A stretch of DNA of 64,000 nucleotides, taken from Calliopum simillimum (Eukaryota > Arthropoda > Insecta > Diptera > Lauxaniidae). The translations under genes and the position numbers were made by a program. This document shows positions 1 to 11,332 of this stretch, in pieces. The notes beneath the pieces were generated by a model. It did not search any database. It was not told the origin of the DNA and saw only the letters and a list, made by a program, of their open reading frames with translations. Each line of letters opens with the position of its first letter. Within the stretch, counting starts at the first letter, position 1. The DNA lies in NCBI GenBank assembly GCA_951812925.1, contig OX638372.1:86759058-86823057 (forward strand), read 5' to 3'.

Positions 1-591
1 AATTTGTTGAGTTGTTTTGATAGAATGCAGCTTGAAAGTCTGCTGCAGTCTTATACCGCACTATGAGTGGGAAATTGCTTTGTGGTTGTTGTGAGTTGGG
101 AAAATCGTAACATAAATATTTGTGAGAAGTTAAGCATTTGTTTTCGAAATTCTTTAAAAAATTTTACGCATAACATCACGTTTTAATGTTTCATTTATTT
201 ATTTTGTAGGAGTTGATATCGATTTGGATTTTTTTTGTACTTCGGATCCGATACAACTTTATGTTTTAGAATATTGCATTATTGAATGAGGTCATCGCTC
301 TACATGACTTAATAGTGAATACATGCACTTTGAGGATTTAGTCTGTGGTATTCTCGGTAAAAAAACAATAAGATCTGTACTCTAGTTCTATCCACTTTCT
401 ACTACATTTATTTCAACATAAATTTTTTTTTTTTAACTTTCAGTCAAAAATAGCTAAAAAACTACAGAACCATAAAAATCATCAATTTCGCTATACCAGC
501 TACTTTTACCGATTTTTTCGACTTCATCAAATTTTTTAAGGCTTCCAGTTTCGGAGAAAGTGGGATGATAGTTACCTAGAGAATGGGCCAC
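1..591. other. AT-rich non-coding stretch
   Basis: No open frame, RNA gene or clear repeat is visible. There are several homopolymer T/A runs. Sequence resembling the neighbouring inverted repeat begins only at about 592. Confidence 0.5.
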
Positions 592-2282
592 ATATCACGG
601 GGGTTCAAAACATTTTTTAACCCTCAAGTTGCATCACTCGGAAAGTTTTTATATTTTCGTGTTCAGGGTACTTTCCTTATCACATAAAAAAAAAATTAAG
701 AAAATCCGTCGGGCGCTTTTTTTTTAAATCGAATTTTCCGTTTTTGGCAAAGTTGAGTTAAGTCAAAAATAACATGCGAAAACTAAAATCAATAAAAAGG
801 AACACGAATAGTCATTTCTAACTAAATTTTGGATGCTAAAATCAAATCCGTTAACAAAATCGATCTATCGCCACAGAATTTTGAGATATCCTAACCCAAA
901 AATTACCAAAATATAAGATTGTTCGTGATTTTTTCCTACTTTTGAGGTTATGTAACACGACAGTGTAATACTTTGTCATAAAACTTGTTATGTTAGTTAA
1001 AAGTACATATCTTTGCGTGCAAAACTCTTTTCAATTTATATCAATATCTTTTTTTTTTTCTTGGAGTTATCCTAACCTAAAAATTTAAAAACAAACAAAA
1101 ACAAGATTTTTGACTACGTTGGAGGCTACATAGAGAACGCACGAAATTTTTTTGGTCTTTTATATAAACTGCATCACTTATAATCATTTATTGTCTTCAA
1201 AATGAGCTATCTACGATTTTCCTATACAAAGTTATGAGCTCTTTAATATGACATCAAGAAACACAAAAACGTTATGCCAAAACAAGTAATACACTGAAGC
1301 TAAAAAGAAAACAGAAGGCTATAGCAAACGAGATCAAGCTGCGCAAATGGGGATGGATTGGTCACACTCTCCGGAAACCACACAGCGAAGTTTGTCGCCA
1401 GGCCCTTGAGTGGAATCCACAAGGCAGTAGAGGACGTGGTAGACCCAAAACCAACTGGAAAAGGTCGTTGGAAAAGAAAATCCAAGAATCGGGAAAATCG
1501 TGGCAAGAGATCAAAGTCATCGCAAGGGATCGTGACAAATGGAGAGATTTCATGTTGGCCCTATGCTCCTCCTAGGAGTTAAAGGAGAATACATACATAC
1601 AAAAAGTTAGTTTGTTTAAAACTGTTGTGACGAAGAAGGGAAAATCCGTAGGTGACCACTCGATGGCTGATTTTGAAGACGAGGGATTGTAGTAAGTATT
1701 TCAGTTAGTATAAAAGAGCAGAAAAATTTCGTGCGTTCTCTATGTAGCCTTCAACGTAGTCGAAAATCTTGTTTTTGTTTCTTTTTAAATTTTTAGGTTG
1801 GGATAACTCCAAGAAAACAAAAGATATTGATTTAATTTAAAAAGAGTTTTGTAGAGAAAGATATGTACTTTTAACTAATATAACAGGTTTTATGACAAAG
1901 TATTACACTGTCGTGTTACATAACCTCAAAAGTAGGAAAAAATCACGAAAAATCTTATATTTTGGTATTTTTAGATTAGGATATCTCAAAATGCTGTAGC
2001 GATAGATCAATTTTGTTAACGGATTTGAATTCAGCATCTAAAAGTTAGTTAGAAATGACTATTCGTGTTCATTTTTATTGATTTTAGTTTTCGCATGTTA
2101 TTTTTGACTTAACTCAATTTTGCCAAAAACGGAAAATTCGATTTAAATAAAAAACGCCCGACGGATTTTCTTAATTTTGTTTTTATGTGACAAGGAAAGC
2201 ACCCTGAACACGAAAATATAAAAACTTTCCGAGTGATGCAACTTGAGGGTTAAAAAATGTTTTGAACCCCCGTGATATATTG
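592..2282. repeat. Large inverted repeat (foldback-like element)
   Basis: The arm at about 592-1151 matches the reverse complement of about 1724-2282 at roughly 90% or better, giving about 560-bp arms around a spacer of about 570 bp. The outer ends share ATATCACGGGGGTTCAAAAC. The inner ends share CTACATAGAGAACGCACG. The spacer holds a LINE fragment (1282-1601). No transposase is visible. The structure could be a foldback/MITE-type element or an inverted duplication; no target duplication could be defined because a second element starts at 2288. Confidence 0.75.
1282..1601 (+). pseudogene. RTE-like LINE 3' fragment (reverse transcriptase C-terminus)
   Basis: The frame ending at the TAG of 1573-1575 encodes about 95 residues with the C-terminal signature of RTE-group non-LTR retrotransposons: a KWGWIGHTLRKP motif, then QALEWNPQG, a GRGRPKTNW block, and an ending in DKWRDFMLALCSS. 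In complete elements this follows the reverse transcriptase domain, so this copy is strongly 5' truncated and has no catalytic part. A short ATACATAC tail follows the stop, as expected for a LINE 3' end. It lies in the spacer of the 592-2282 inverted repeat, so it either inserted there or was carried by it. The family assignment rests on my recognition of the motifs. Confidence 0.75.
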
Positions 2283-2287
2283 ATATA

Positions 2288-2601
2288 CAGCGTGGGCGGG
2301 AAACGGTGGATGTAAGATTCCTGGGACTATTCTGAACAACTTTTCGTAATTCTATTTTTCGAAATTCGCAATACCAACGGATTTATTGGAGTAAGTCCAT
2401 AAATAAACAGAAGTAATGTCAAAATTTGAATTGGCTGACAGTTTGTTAGAAATAAATAAAATTGGACTGTGTATAGTATTCAAGAGAAGTTTACTCGATG
2501 GTTTGATATTAACTTGAAAAAATTATATCGGTCAAAAATTGTTCAGAATAGTCCCAAGAATCTTACATTATTCAATGATCTACCGATTCCTGCCCTTCCT
2601 G
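2288..2601. mobile_element. Tc1/mariner-type MITE, 314 bp
   Basis: Imperfect terminal inverted repeats start CAGCGTGGGC (2288) and end CCTTCCTG (2601), bracketed by TA dinucleotides at 2286-2287 and 2602-2603. A strong internal inverted repeat, GTAAGATTCCTGGGACTATT, lies at about 2311 with its complement at about 2552-2571. The interior (2410-2540) carries a module shared with unrelated elements (see findings). A single left end of the same family is at 45705. Confidence 0.75.
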
Positions 2602-2603
2602 TA

Positions 2604-3583
2604 TATTGTTTGTGATACTACTTAGTCGAAACATTCCAGCTATAATTGTTCTTTAGTAACGACACTAAATGTTCTTCTCATCAATCACTTCTCAAGTAAC
2701 TAGTAATATTTTTAAGCATTAACTTTTCAAACATCTGTTTTTGTTTACATAATTTATATGAACTGTATACTTGAAGCATACTTTCGTAAAGCATGAATTC
2801 GATACTTCGATGCATGCAGGCTCTGTTTTGGTTCTATTGGATTTAAGAGAAAAAAAAATTGAAGAGTAATTCAAGATGACAACATTGAAACTAAAAGGCA
2901 TTCAAAACAATTGCATTTTCCTGACGCTTGTTTTCATTCTTTATGGGTTTGGATGCTTGAGCGTTTTGAATGCGCCGCGCCAAGATTTATGTTTCACCCT
3001 AGACGCTATTGTATATGTCAACTTAAACGTTTCAAACGCAACGTGAATTGTGCAAAATCAGAAACCATGTATAATATTTGGTAAAAGAGGCAGTCGGTTT
3101 TGGATTTTTTCATGAGGAATCCATTTGAATTGAAATGGAAAATGGTTCAAGCTCTTGATAAACTTGATGGCAAAGAGATAATGATATTATATTCTGAAAT
3201 AATTGCTTGTAAATCTACGTGAATTAACTTTTAGATTTTTCGACATGGCTAGATTAAGACGAGATTAAGAAAGGCTATAACTTTGCAAGGAAAAATCGTA
3301 GATGACCGCTCAAGCTATTTTTTGAAAGGCAAAGAGAAGTACAGTGTAGTGCAGTGTATACAACACTGCAAAATTTATACATACACAGAGCGAAGAAAAA
3401 AAGCATAACTTGCGTTGCTAAATGAGTTTCTAACACGTTCGTAAGTGTTTTAACTACGTTTCGTTGCTGATTTAAACTAAACAACGCTCCACGATCATAT
3501 TTGTATGGTGCGTTGCTAAGCGCAGTTTATCTGTTGAGTGGAGTTTAACTAAAAATTTTATTTTCACAGTCACTTGTAGGTGA
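2604..3583. other. Non-coding, no recognised element
   Basis: No supported gene. The stretch 3260-3320 (gctataactttgcaagg and following) resembles sequence at 1205-1260 and 63480-63540, suggesting old dispersed repeats. Confidence 0.4.
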
Positions 3584-4284
3584 GGAGCCGGCAATACTAA
3601 AAGTGCCGTCATCGCGGATTCTGAAATTTTTAATGCAAAATGGTAGTTTACACTAAGACGAATAAGAAAAGCTTGGTCAGCATGGTTGTAGCCTGGCAGA
3701 AATATTTTTAAATGGTTTTTGAATTATTAAATTTTCGGAATGTTTTGCCGTCATCGCGGATTTTGATCAATCTTAATATTAATCGATGGTGAATTTCATA
3801 ACCATTCAGAAAAAATCCGGCCGACCAAATATTTTTTGCCTAAAATGGCCGGCAGACCTATTTTAATGGTGCGACAGTGGGTACTTCCGGCAGTTTCTAA
3901 GCTCGCATACCAAGAAATTTTTAAATTTGACATTGAAACACGTAAATTAAAAAAAAAAAAAAAAACAAATTTCCGTGATAACAGAGAAATTGTACCCACC
4001 ATTAAAATAGGTCTGCCGGTCATTTTCGGCAAAAAAAAAATTGGTCGGCCGGATTTTTTCTGAAAGGTTATGAAATTTACCATCGATTAATATTAAGATT
4101 GATCAAAATCCGCGATGACGGCAAAACATTCCGTAAATTTATAATTCAAAAACCATTTAAAAATATTTCTGCCAGGCTACAACCATGCTGACCAAGCTTT
4201 TCTTATTCGTCTTAATGTAAACTATCATTTTGCATTAAAAATTTCAGAATCCGCGATGACGGCACTTTTAGTATTGCCGGCTCC
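3584..4284. repeat. Foldback element, 288-bp arms
   Basis: The arms 3584-3871 and 3997-4284 are near-perfect reverse complements around a 125-bp AT-rich spacer. The ends read GGAGCCGGCAATACTAAAAG. Each arm contains two copies of TGCCGTCATCGCGGAT about 143 bp apart. Open frames over this region are created by the palindrome and show no protein signature. No target duplication was recognised. Confidence 0.85.
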
Positions 4285-5346
4285 CGGACTATTGAATTTA
4301 AGGGCCGCTTGAGCGCCAGTCATTCGGCGCTCAAAACAGTTAGAACGGTTTATGTCACAATTGACATTGTCAAAAAAAAAAAATTCAAAATAAATAAAAT
4401 TACATTTCAAAAATAAATTTTGTTTTTCAAATAAAATAGAAATTTTGGGCTAAAAGGAAAAGTTTTTGTATTATAAATGTGTTATATTCACAAACTTTTA
4501 TAATTTCCAGTAAGAAGTTTAAGTTTTTACCTACACTATTAGCCTTCACAACTTGACCAGAAATCTTTTGCTGGAGCCATCAACAAGAGTTTGCCAAACG
4601 TAGTGCTGCGCAAAGAACCAGCTGAATTCGCCGACAAAGAATAGATTCATAATTCAAAGCCATTTTGTGCATAATAAAACTTATATGTACTCTTAGCTTT
4701 TTTCGAGGACAAGGAATGATTTAATAAACACAAATACAAAGTTATTTTATTGGTATTATCTATTTTGTTAGTAAATCACAAATTCAATAGCAATTTGTAA
4801 TTTTTATGTAGATCTGTTAATATATTTAACAAAAATATGCCAAATATTGCAATTTACTTTATCCAGAAATCGACGAAATAAAGACAAAAGGCCTGTGTCA
4901 TCCATGTGATTCAAGACAAATCGATTCCAAATAGTTAAGCATTACTAAATTTCTCGTCTTGCTCTACCATATCCAAGAAAAAGAATTGATCCTTCAATAT
5001 CCAGCAAGGAGTCCGTCCAGCATACCATTGACTGTTACTAATTCAGACCAATATTTTTGCGATTTCACGAAATGATCTTCCGCTGTTCCTTTGATCCTTA
5101 CGCTTTTTTTTTGGCAATTTAACGATTTTTAACAGCTTATTTCCGTGTAATTTTTTATCCATATCACTAGAGTTTGGATAAAAATTCATCCAAATACCAA
5201 TACGAATCTTTAAAATATTTTTTTTAAATTTTAACCATTTTAATGCCAAATTTGATTACTGTCATCTTTGTTTACCTGAATTTCGGTTTGTATCTATGCT
5301 AATGACAAACGTGAGCTAGTCAACTGTGAAATTGGAAATTATTTAA
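4285..5346. other. Possible decayed DNA transposon
   Basis: ATTTAAGGGCCGCTTGAGCG at 4297-4316 recurs, with one change, at 5342-5361. The minus-strand frame at 5043-5249 ends in a short basic segment (GRSFREIAKIL) that resembles a helix-turn-helix of a Tc1-like transposase. The evidence is too thin for a gene call. Confidence 0.25.
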
Positions 5347-5413
5347 GGGCCGCTTAAGCGACCCTAACGATTTAACTAAGCTAAAGCTTAAGCTCACACT
5401 GTGAAATTGGCCC
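5347..5413. mobile_element. Harbinger-like element end (GGGCC family)
   Basis: The stretch runs from TAA|GGGCCGCTTAAGC to GTGAAATTGGCCC|TAA, so it has GGGCC-type ends and TAA on both sides. The ends and the 3-bp TWA target site match the other GGGCC elements at 22161, 29755 and 58313. Either this is a very short MITE or it is the right end of a larger 4302-5413 element whose left end has decayed. Confidence 0.4.
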
Positions 5414-5520
5414 TAAATCACTCACGAACGTGGTTGAAACTTATTTACCAACGCTGTTTGTCAAGCGTGGTCAAAACACGACGAAACGTAGTAAAATCCA
5501 AATCAGCTACGAAAGGTAGT

Positions 5521-5552
<32 letters not shown>

Positions 5553-5640
5553 AGACTTTCAACCTCACAATAATGATGGCTCATCAACGTCCGCATCTAT
5601 CACACTACAGGTTACAGGTTCAAATCCATACCAAACAAAA
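5521..5640 (+). repeat. Poly(A) run and tRNA-like B-box remnant
   Basis: A run of about 30 A residues (5522-5550) is followed by GGTTACAGGTTCAAATCC (about 5610-5628), which contains a good RNA polymerase III B-box core (GGTTCAAATCC). A convincing A box and a cloverleaf were not found, so this is at most a tRNA or SINE relic. Confidence 0.25.
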
Positions 5641-6266
5641 AAATATTTATTTAAAGGAGTAGTCAGGTAGTTTTTTTCAAAAAAAAAGTATTTTTTTTTC
5701 CCGTTTCGGATACTTTAAACCCTCAAGAATAATGTAGAAACCTTTTTTTCCCTCAGATGTTATCGGAAAGTAATTAAAAACTAGTTTGATAATTTCATAA
5801 TTGATAATTTGTTGTGAAATCTTTAAACGTGTTTTTCTCAGAACAGTGTTTTTTGAACTGGTACCCACGATTCCGGCTGATCTACTGCACCGATTTACTT
5901 CAATTTTTTTTTTTTAAATGTTCGTAATAGATTTGGCTATCTTGGGTACCAGAATCAATACTGTCAATAAATATTTAACAATATTATTAACAAAAAACGA
6001 GGTTGAAAAAGACCAAAAAAATTGAAAATTGCACTACTTGTTTATTTATCAATATTTTTTTCCAGTTCTGGTACCCAAGATAGCCATTCACATGTACTTT
6101 AAAATGCAATTTGTTTTTTGTGTTTCAGATGATCTGAAATCGAGAAATCGTGGGTACCACATCAAAACCGGCCTACTTCCGGTCGCCCATTTCTTCACCG
6201 GAAGTCAACGAAAATTGAAAATTTTTTTTTTTTTGCTACTTAAAAATATGTACAAAAAAAATTAAC

Positions 6267-6754
6267 GGTATTCACGAAGTAGGGCAGCCGGTGTGGCAAA
6301 ACGGTAAAGGAGCAAATCAGCTCCAAACAAACAACAAAATACATTGAAGAAACTTAGCTACAAGTAAGCTATTTTGCTACATAAAACCCTAGAGTAAATT
6401 TGAATAGCTTTTCTACTACAGAAAATGTGTCAGAATTATGTTGACATTTGCGTTCAAATAAAATTCAATTTTTTGTTTTGTAAATTAAAATAAAATGAAC
6501 CGCCAAAAGGAAAAGCGTAAAGCTGAAGAACCTCTAAAAACTCTGTTGGACAATTATTGGACTTCCGTGGTAGGTATTTTCATAAATTTTGATTCATAAA
6601 TTCTGACACTAAATTTTTTATTTTTCAAAAGTAAACAAAACCCAGCTGATTTTGGAGCTCTTTAGCAATAATGCTATAAAGTCGTTCACTTACTTAGTTT
6701 ACACTGTGCTATTTTACTCATCTGCCCCGCCAGCTGCCTTACTTCGTGAATACC
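6267..6754. mobile_element. Nested element with GGTATTCACGA termini
   Basis: GGTATTCACGAAGTAGGGCA (6267) is mirrored by GCCTTACTTCGTGAATACC ending at 6754; the similarity extends about 30 bp inward. The same head (GTATTCACGA) is used by the inverted repeat at 10120-10521. A short coding-looking exon lies inside at 6495-6569. The target duplication is not resolved. Confidence 0.6.
6495..6569 (+). CDS. Possible first exon of a transposon-encoded protein
   Basis: An ATG at 6495 opens 25 codons with a basic, lysine-rich start (MNRQKEKRKAEEPL) and a hydrophobic end, running into a GTAGGT donor-like site at 6570. It sits inside the GGTATTCACGA element, so it probably represents the first exon of that family's own gene. 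No downstream exon is visible before the element ends at 6754. The product is unknown and the call rests only on codon appearance and the donor. Confidence 0.25.
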
Positions 6755-6881
6755 ACTATTGTTTCGCAAAAACGCTATTTCTACCTGACTACTCCCTTAA
6801 GAAAATTAAAAAAGAAAATAATATCATTTCATTGTTGTTGACAGGAAAAAGTTTGAATTAAAAAAATAATAAAAAAAACAT

Positions 6882-6984
6882 ATCCGTTTGGTTCATACTT
6901 CTTTTTGGTCATTTAATTAGAACAGATGCTGTAGCAGTATTTTGGAGAAAACAGCAAACATGTTGACCGTTTTGCTTCCCACTG
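6882..6984. mobile_element. Solo end of a Tc1/mariner-type element
   Basis: This segment matches the reverse complement of 63005-63115, the left end of the element at 63 kb. It ends in AACATGTTGACCGTTTTGC and CCCACTG directly before TA (6985-6986). Only one end is present, so the copy is truncated. Confidence 0.65.
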
Positions 6985-6986
6985 TA

Positions 6987-7699
6987 TGGGCTCGTTAAAC
7001 TATATAACATCAAAAGTTCCAATAAAGAGTTTCCATTTCTGTTGCGCAATGTTTTGAATTTTTGACTACTTCTCTCAGTGTTAGGGAGCTGGTGGCAGAA
7101 AAAGTTATGTGATAACATCTCTTGGCAAATGATGATAATTGTGAAGTTTAGAGTAACTCAATTAATATAAGCCATTTCTGCCAATTATTTGTTGCTGATT
7201 TATAAAATAGCGACTGGCGACTGGTCAGGCCAACCAAAAACTTCTATCCAATTGTTCTGAAACTTTGTTTAATAGCTTTAGAGGTGTGTGTTCGGATCGT
7301 TGTCCTATTGGAACCTCCATTTAAGTGGCGTTTCTTCATCGGCATAAGAAAGCATCACATCATTTGATATGTCAAAGTACATGAAACGATCCATACTCCC
7401 TTCGTCTTATGAATTGGCCAACTCCCAGAGAAGCAACCCTAGACCATTACACTACATCCTCCGTGCTGTACAGAGGCTTTGCAAAATTTTGGATTCAGTC
7501 TCTTTCCTTTTGGTCTGCGTACTCGCCCTAATTCATCCGAATCCAAACACACACACTTCTCTTAAGTAGCCTGGGAAGAGATCGCAGGACATCAATAATA
7601 TTTTAATGTCCTCCATGCCTTAAAAATGTGCTAGTGTCATCCAGTATAAAGGGTTTTCAATTTTAATAATTTTTATTAAATGAATCGGCATATGTTATA
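6987..7699. other. Non-coding, nothing recognised
   Basis: No gene or repeat could be supported. The short open frame at 7369-7569 shows no domain, start context or codon pattern that would support it. Confidence 0.4.
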
Positions 7700-7878
7700 A
7701 GGGCGGAAGTCAAAGTCACACCATTAAATAGCTGTCATTTTGTTAGAAATTTACAAAATTAATTTCTATTTTCACAGAAAGTTTACTTGATGGTGTGGAA
7801 CTGATAGAATTGAGCTTAAAAAATAATATCGGTCAAATAACCTATGACATTACTTTTGCTTTTGATTGACTTCCGCCA
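7700..7878. mobile_element. MITE with GGGCGGAAGTCA termini
   Basis: GGGCGGAAGTCAA at 7700 faces TTGACTTCCGCC ending at 7878, giving a 179-bp element. The interior (7739-7842) is the TGTTAGAAAT...ATCGGTCAAATAACC module also found in four other places. A lone matching end (GACTTCCGCCCTTTTA) lies at about 38644. The exact target duplication is uncertain. Confidence 0.6.
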
Positions 7879-9737
7879 TTTTAACATTTGCCAATTCAAA
7901 TGAAATGAAGGGGGTGCTTTAGTTTTGTCCGATGAATTTTCTAAATTGAAATGTTTATTTAATGTTAATTCTTTATTTATAAAACCCTGCATTTTTTAAA
8001 GTTTTTGTTTGTCAATATTAAACGTATATATGTACGTAATAACGTCGCTTTCTCAAAAAAATGTTGATATAAGAAAAACTTACTTAGGGGGTGCTTAAGA
8101 TTTTTCCGATACTGTATATATAAATAGGCAAACGAAATCGGTTCAGTCCCTGTTTCTATGCTTCAACATATTCGCTTGAAAGGTTGTGAGGAGGAGCAGT
8201 GCAGTGGATTATCTTTTTATTAAAATAAGGCGGTGCCACGCCCCTAAATGTTTCCAAACGCTCTTATGGCTAAGCCGCTGCATCGTTTTTTTATGAAATT
8301 TATTGTCGGCTTTGCCACGCCTCTTAAGATAAAATGCACAGACATGGTTACAAATGAGAATTTGTTTGCTTAAGTTAACAGTTGGGTGGTCTTTTTAAAG
8401 CCAAATCGAAATGGTCGAATTTCGGCCACAAGACGAACTCTAGTAATAGTAGTTAACCATTACTCTTGTTGAATTCCTCAAACATTTTCGTAGCAATAAA
8501 TACTTTCAAACTGTGCTTAAACTTTTAGGTGGCACAACACATTCGCGAAGCTACTGTATGATATCCAAGACATGGAAGAGATTGGTTCTGGTGTTACTTT
8601 TTGATTGGTACATTCTTTCAAGAAGAACCAATATAGAATAATTTCGTTTATTCTGAAAATACTATTGGCACCCAAATCTCTCCAGAGAATGTGTATGAAG
8701 ATTCACAAAGTTTTGAGATGGGTAATTAATGCTGTATCTCTCTGGCTGTAACAACTGTAAATGAGGTCAACGCTCCATGCAGGGCGAGCAGCAGGTAGAG
8801 GGCGTTTGCAGACGTCCATAAATATGAACTTTTTTTTTCTTAGTATTGTACATATTGCATTTGATATACGATGGGACTCCTTCTTTTCTAATTACGAATT
8901 CAATTAAAAGAAATTTCATTTGAATTGCATTTTTATCTCGGTTTCTTTTTATTGCTCATTGGGGAAAAATGCAATTTATGTTAATTATTAATTTTTTCTA
9001 TGATTAATACAAAGTAACGAAGAAATAGGGAATGCGTTGAAGAAACATAGTAAACATGAAATACCAGTTTTTCTCTTTTGTCACAATTGTGGTTGTATAA
9101 CTAGAGAACAAAACAACAAAAAGAAAATCAAATTTTGTTTATTAAATTATTGCGTTACCTTTTCTCACTTTCAAGTTATGAAGCCAATGCAATTCGCTGC
9201 GTTTTCACTCGAGAAAAAAAAAAATCCAATTTTTTTGAGATCAGTCGTCTTATGGTTTCCTTTTTTTGTAATTTATATTTATGTATCTTTGAAGTTATGC
9301 TATTATTAGAAATTCTCTTGCAAATCACTCAATTTTTATTACCGGTTTTTACGCAATTCATTTAATTCTATCCTTTGATTTTTATTTTCAATAATACACA
9401 GCAAATTTATTTCACTTCACACAGGAAAAAACAAATTAAATTCAACCGCAACGCCAAAATCACTTGCGTCTTTCAACTTCGCGTTCTTTTGTCTACTATT
9501 TTTGCTTATTCAATTCTTTGTCTTTTCGCTGGTTGCCATCCGATCCAAATTTTCTGTGACAACAATGTGGTAACACTATGCAAATGCCATTTTTGTACCA
9601 ATTCCAATCATTCCCTATTTTGGAACTCTTGGAATTGACTTTGTACGTCAAACACAAGCAGCTGTTATTGCAGGGTGTTTCGGAATATTATTTTTCAACT
9701 GAGTATCATTTGCAATCAAAAAGATATTGCGCAAATT
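7879..9737. other. Non-coding, no recognised gene
   Basis: AT-rich sequence. Overlapping open frames at 9037-9638 are unconvincing: low-complexity KKK/FFF composition and no domain signature. Nothing else supported. Confidence 0.4.
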
Positions 9738-10750
9738 ATTAGCTTTGTTTGATGATTGCTCTAGAGTACTCTAAAGCAAGTTAGAGCAGTCAAAAGTGTT
9801 CGATGAAAGTTTTTTCTGCTCTAGCTTGCTCTATTCTACTCTGAATAGATGAGTCTGCTCCAAACTGCTCTGTTTGCTCTTTTCTGCTCTAGATTTTTAT
9901 GTAGAGCAGGTTGGAGCAGCAAACTTTCATAAGAAAAATCAAAACAAAATATGTAAATATTTTAAAAATTTGTCGTCAATTTTTTATATTATTTTTAACG
10001 TAAAAAAATGTGAATATTTCTAAATTTTTGACTGATTATTTACATTTTTGAAATATTTACATTTTTTCACGTTAAAAATAAAAAAATAAATTTTCGTAAA
10101 ATTTTAAAAACAGTAGGGGTATTCACGATCTGGAGTAACGTCCTGAGTAACAGAGTAACAGGGTAACAGTGCACAATCCCAACAACAAAATACACGCAAG
10201 TTACTCTGTTACTCTTTTACCCTTTTAGTCAAGGTATTTTTAGTGTAAAATAATCTTACTCTTTTGCCTTTTTTTTAGTTTTTCTATTTCTATAGAAACG
10301 TTTGAACTTGTTTATTATTGAGAGACAATTTTCGTTCATCATAAATAAAAATAAGAATGAGAGCAAAATATTCATTTAAATTTTTTTTTTTTTTGTCAGT
10401 TAAAATTATTTTGATAAACAAAAAGAAAATATACTTGAAAAGTATTGAGAATGCTCACAATTCAGAGTAACCGAGTGCACTTTTACCCTGTTACTCAGCT
10501 CGTTACTCCAGATCGTGAATAACTGTATTTATTTTGTTTTGATTTTTCTTATGCCAATTTGCTGCTCCAACCTGCTCTACATAAAATTCTAGAGCAGAAA
10601 AAAGCAAAGAGAGTAGTTTAGAGCAGACTCATCAAACACTGTTCAGAGTAGAATAGAGCAAGCTAGAGCAGAAAAAAGTTTCATCGAACACTTTTGACTG
10701 CTCTAACTTGCTTTAGAGTACTCTAGAGCAATACTCAAACAAAGCTAATA
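9738..10750. repeat. Inverted-repeat element dense in TAGAGCA motifs
   Basis: The arms at about 9738-9955 and about 10536-10750 are reverse complements with ends TATTAGCTTTGTTTGA. They are packed with TAGAGCA/TGCTCTA in both orientations, which resembles subterminal transposase-binding repeats of DNA transposons. The interior has a further AT-rich palindrome (9960-10110) and a nested inverted-repeat element (10120-10521). There is no coding capacity. Confidence 0.75.
10120..10521. mobile_element. Nested MITE, TATTCACGATCTGGAGTAACG ends
   Basis: The left end 10120-10140 and the complementary right end 10501-10521 are perfect over about 20 bp. Subterminal GAGTAAC/GTTACTC repeats occur near both ends. 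It inserted into the spacer of the 9738-10750 element and shares the TATTCACGA head with the element at 6267-6754. Confidence 0.7.
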
Positions 10751-11326
10751 GCTCACACCATATGTTCACACCGTGCTAATTGAATTAAATTATTTTTCTT
10801 TTTCTTCAAAGTGTTCAAACCGGTTTTGAATATAATTTACTTGACAAAATTCTGCTTACATTTTAATTCATTGTCAATTCAATATGGAAATAATGTTGCT
10901 CAACTTGTAAATTACCTTATGTTTGAATAAATTTTGGGATAAGAAATGACAGAGAATATATAAAACAATTATGTGCATATCTTTATTCATCGAATATTAT
11001 GTATTTATCTTTGGTTAAATTCATGTATTAAATCTATTCAAGAGGGTCGAACGTTTGATTTTTTTGTCTTTTATGATGAATCAGCCGAATGTTTAATTTG
11101 AGCACCTCCAACAGCATAACCGATATTCAGGTGGTGTTCCAAGAATGTCCAATAACTCACATGCCAATAAATATGCTGTTTAGAATCTGATACTCAAATG
11201 AGATTTTGTAATCGGCCAACAGCAAATCGCTCGTGTGTTCGCTCTTATATGCCGCAATGGAGAATAAAACTATCGTCCGACTGTTTTGTCTGCCGTCTAC
11301 ACCAGCACTTAAAGCCTGTGGTGTGA
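10751..11326. other. Non-coding, nothing recognised
   Basis: No supported gene, RNA or repeat. Confidence 0.4.
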
Positions 11327-11332
11327 TTATGT

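Larger units (their letters stand above)
5655..6796. mobile_element. DNA transposon remnant with TTAA target duplication
   Basis: Terminal inverted repeats of 16 bp (left 5655-5670 GGAGTAGTCAGGTAG; right 6781-6796 CTACCTGACTACTCCC) are flanked by TTAA at 5651-5654 and 6797-6800. A TTAA duplication suggests a piggyBac-type integration, but the GGGAG terminus is not the usual CCY start, so the superfamily is open. Inside are an inverted repeat built on GGTACCCACGATT and TATCTTGGGTACCAG (about 5855-5963 against 6064-6170) and a second nested element (6267-6754). Confidence 0.6.

Noticed and set aside
3796..4083. Two overlapping open frames on opposite strands
   Set aside because: Both are products of the palindromic arms and an A-run; no protein signature.
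5608..5640. Functional tRNA gene
   Set aside because: Only a B-box-like core is present; acceptor and anticodon stems do not form.
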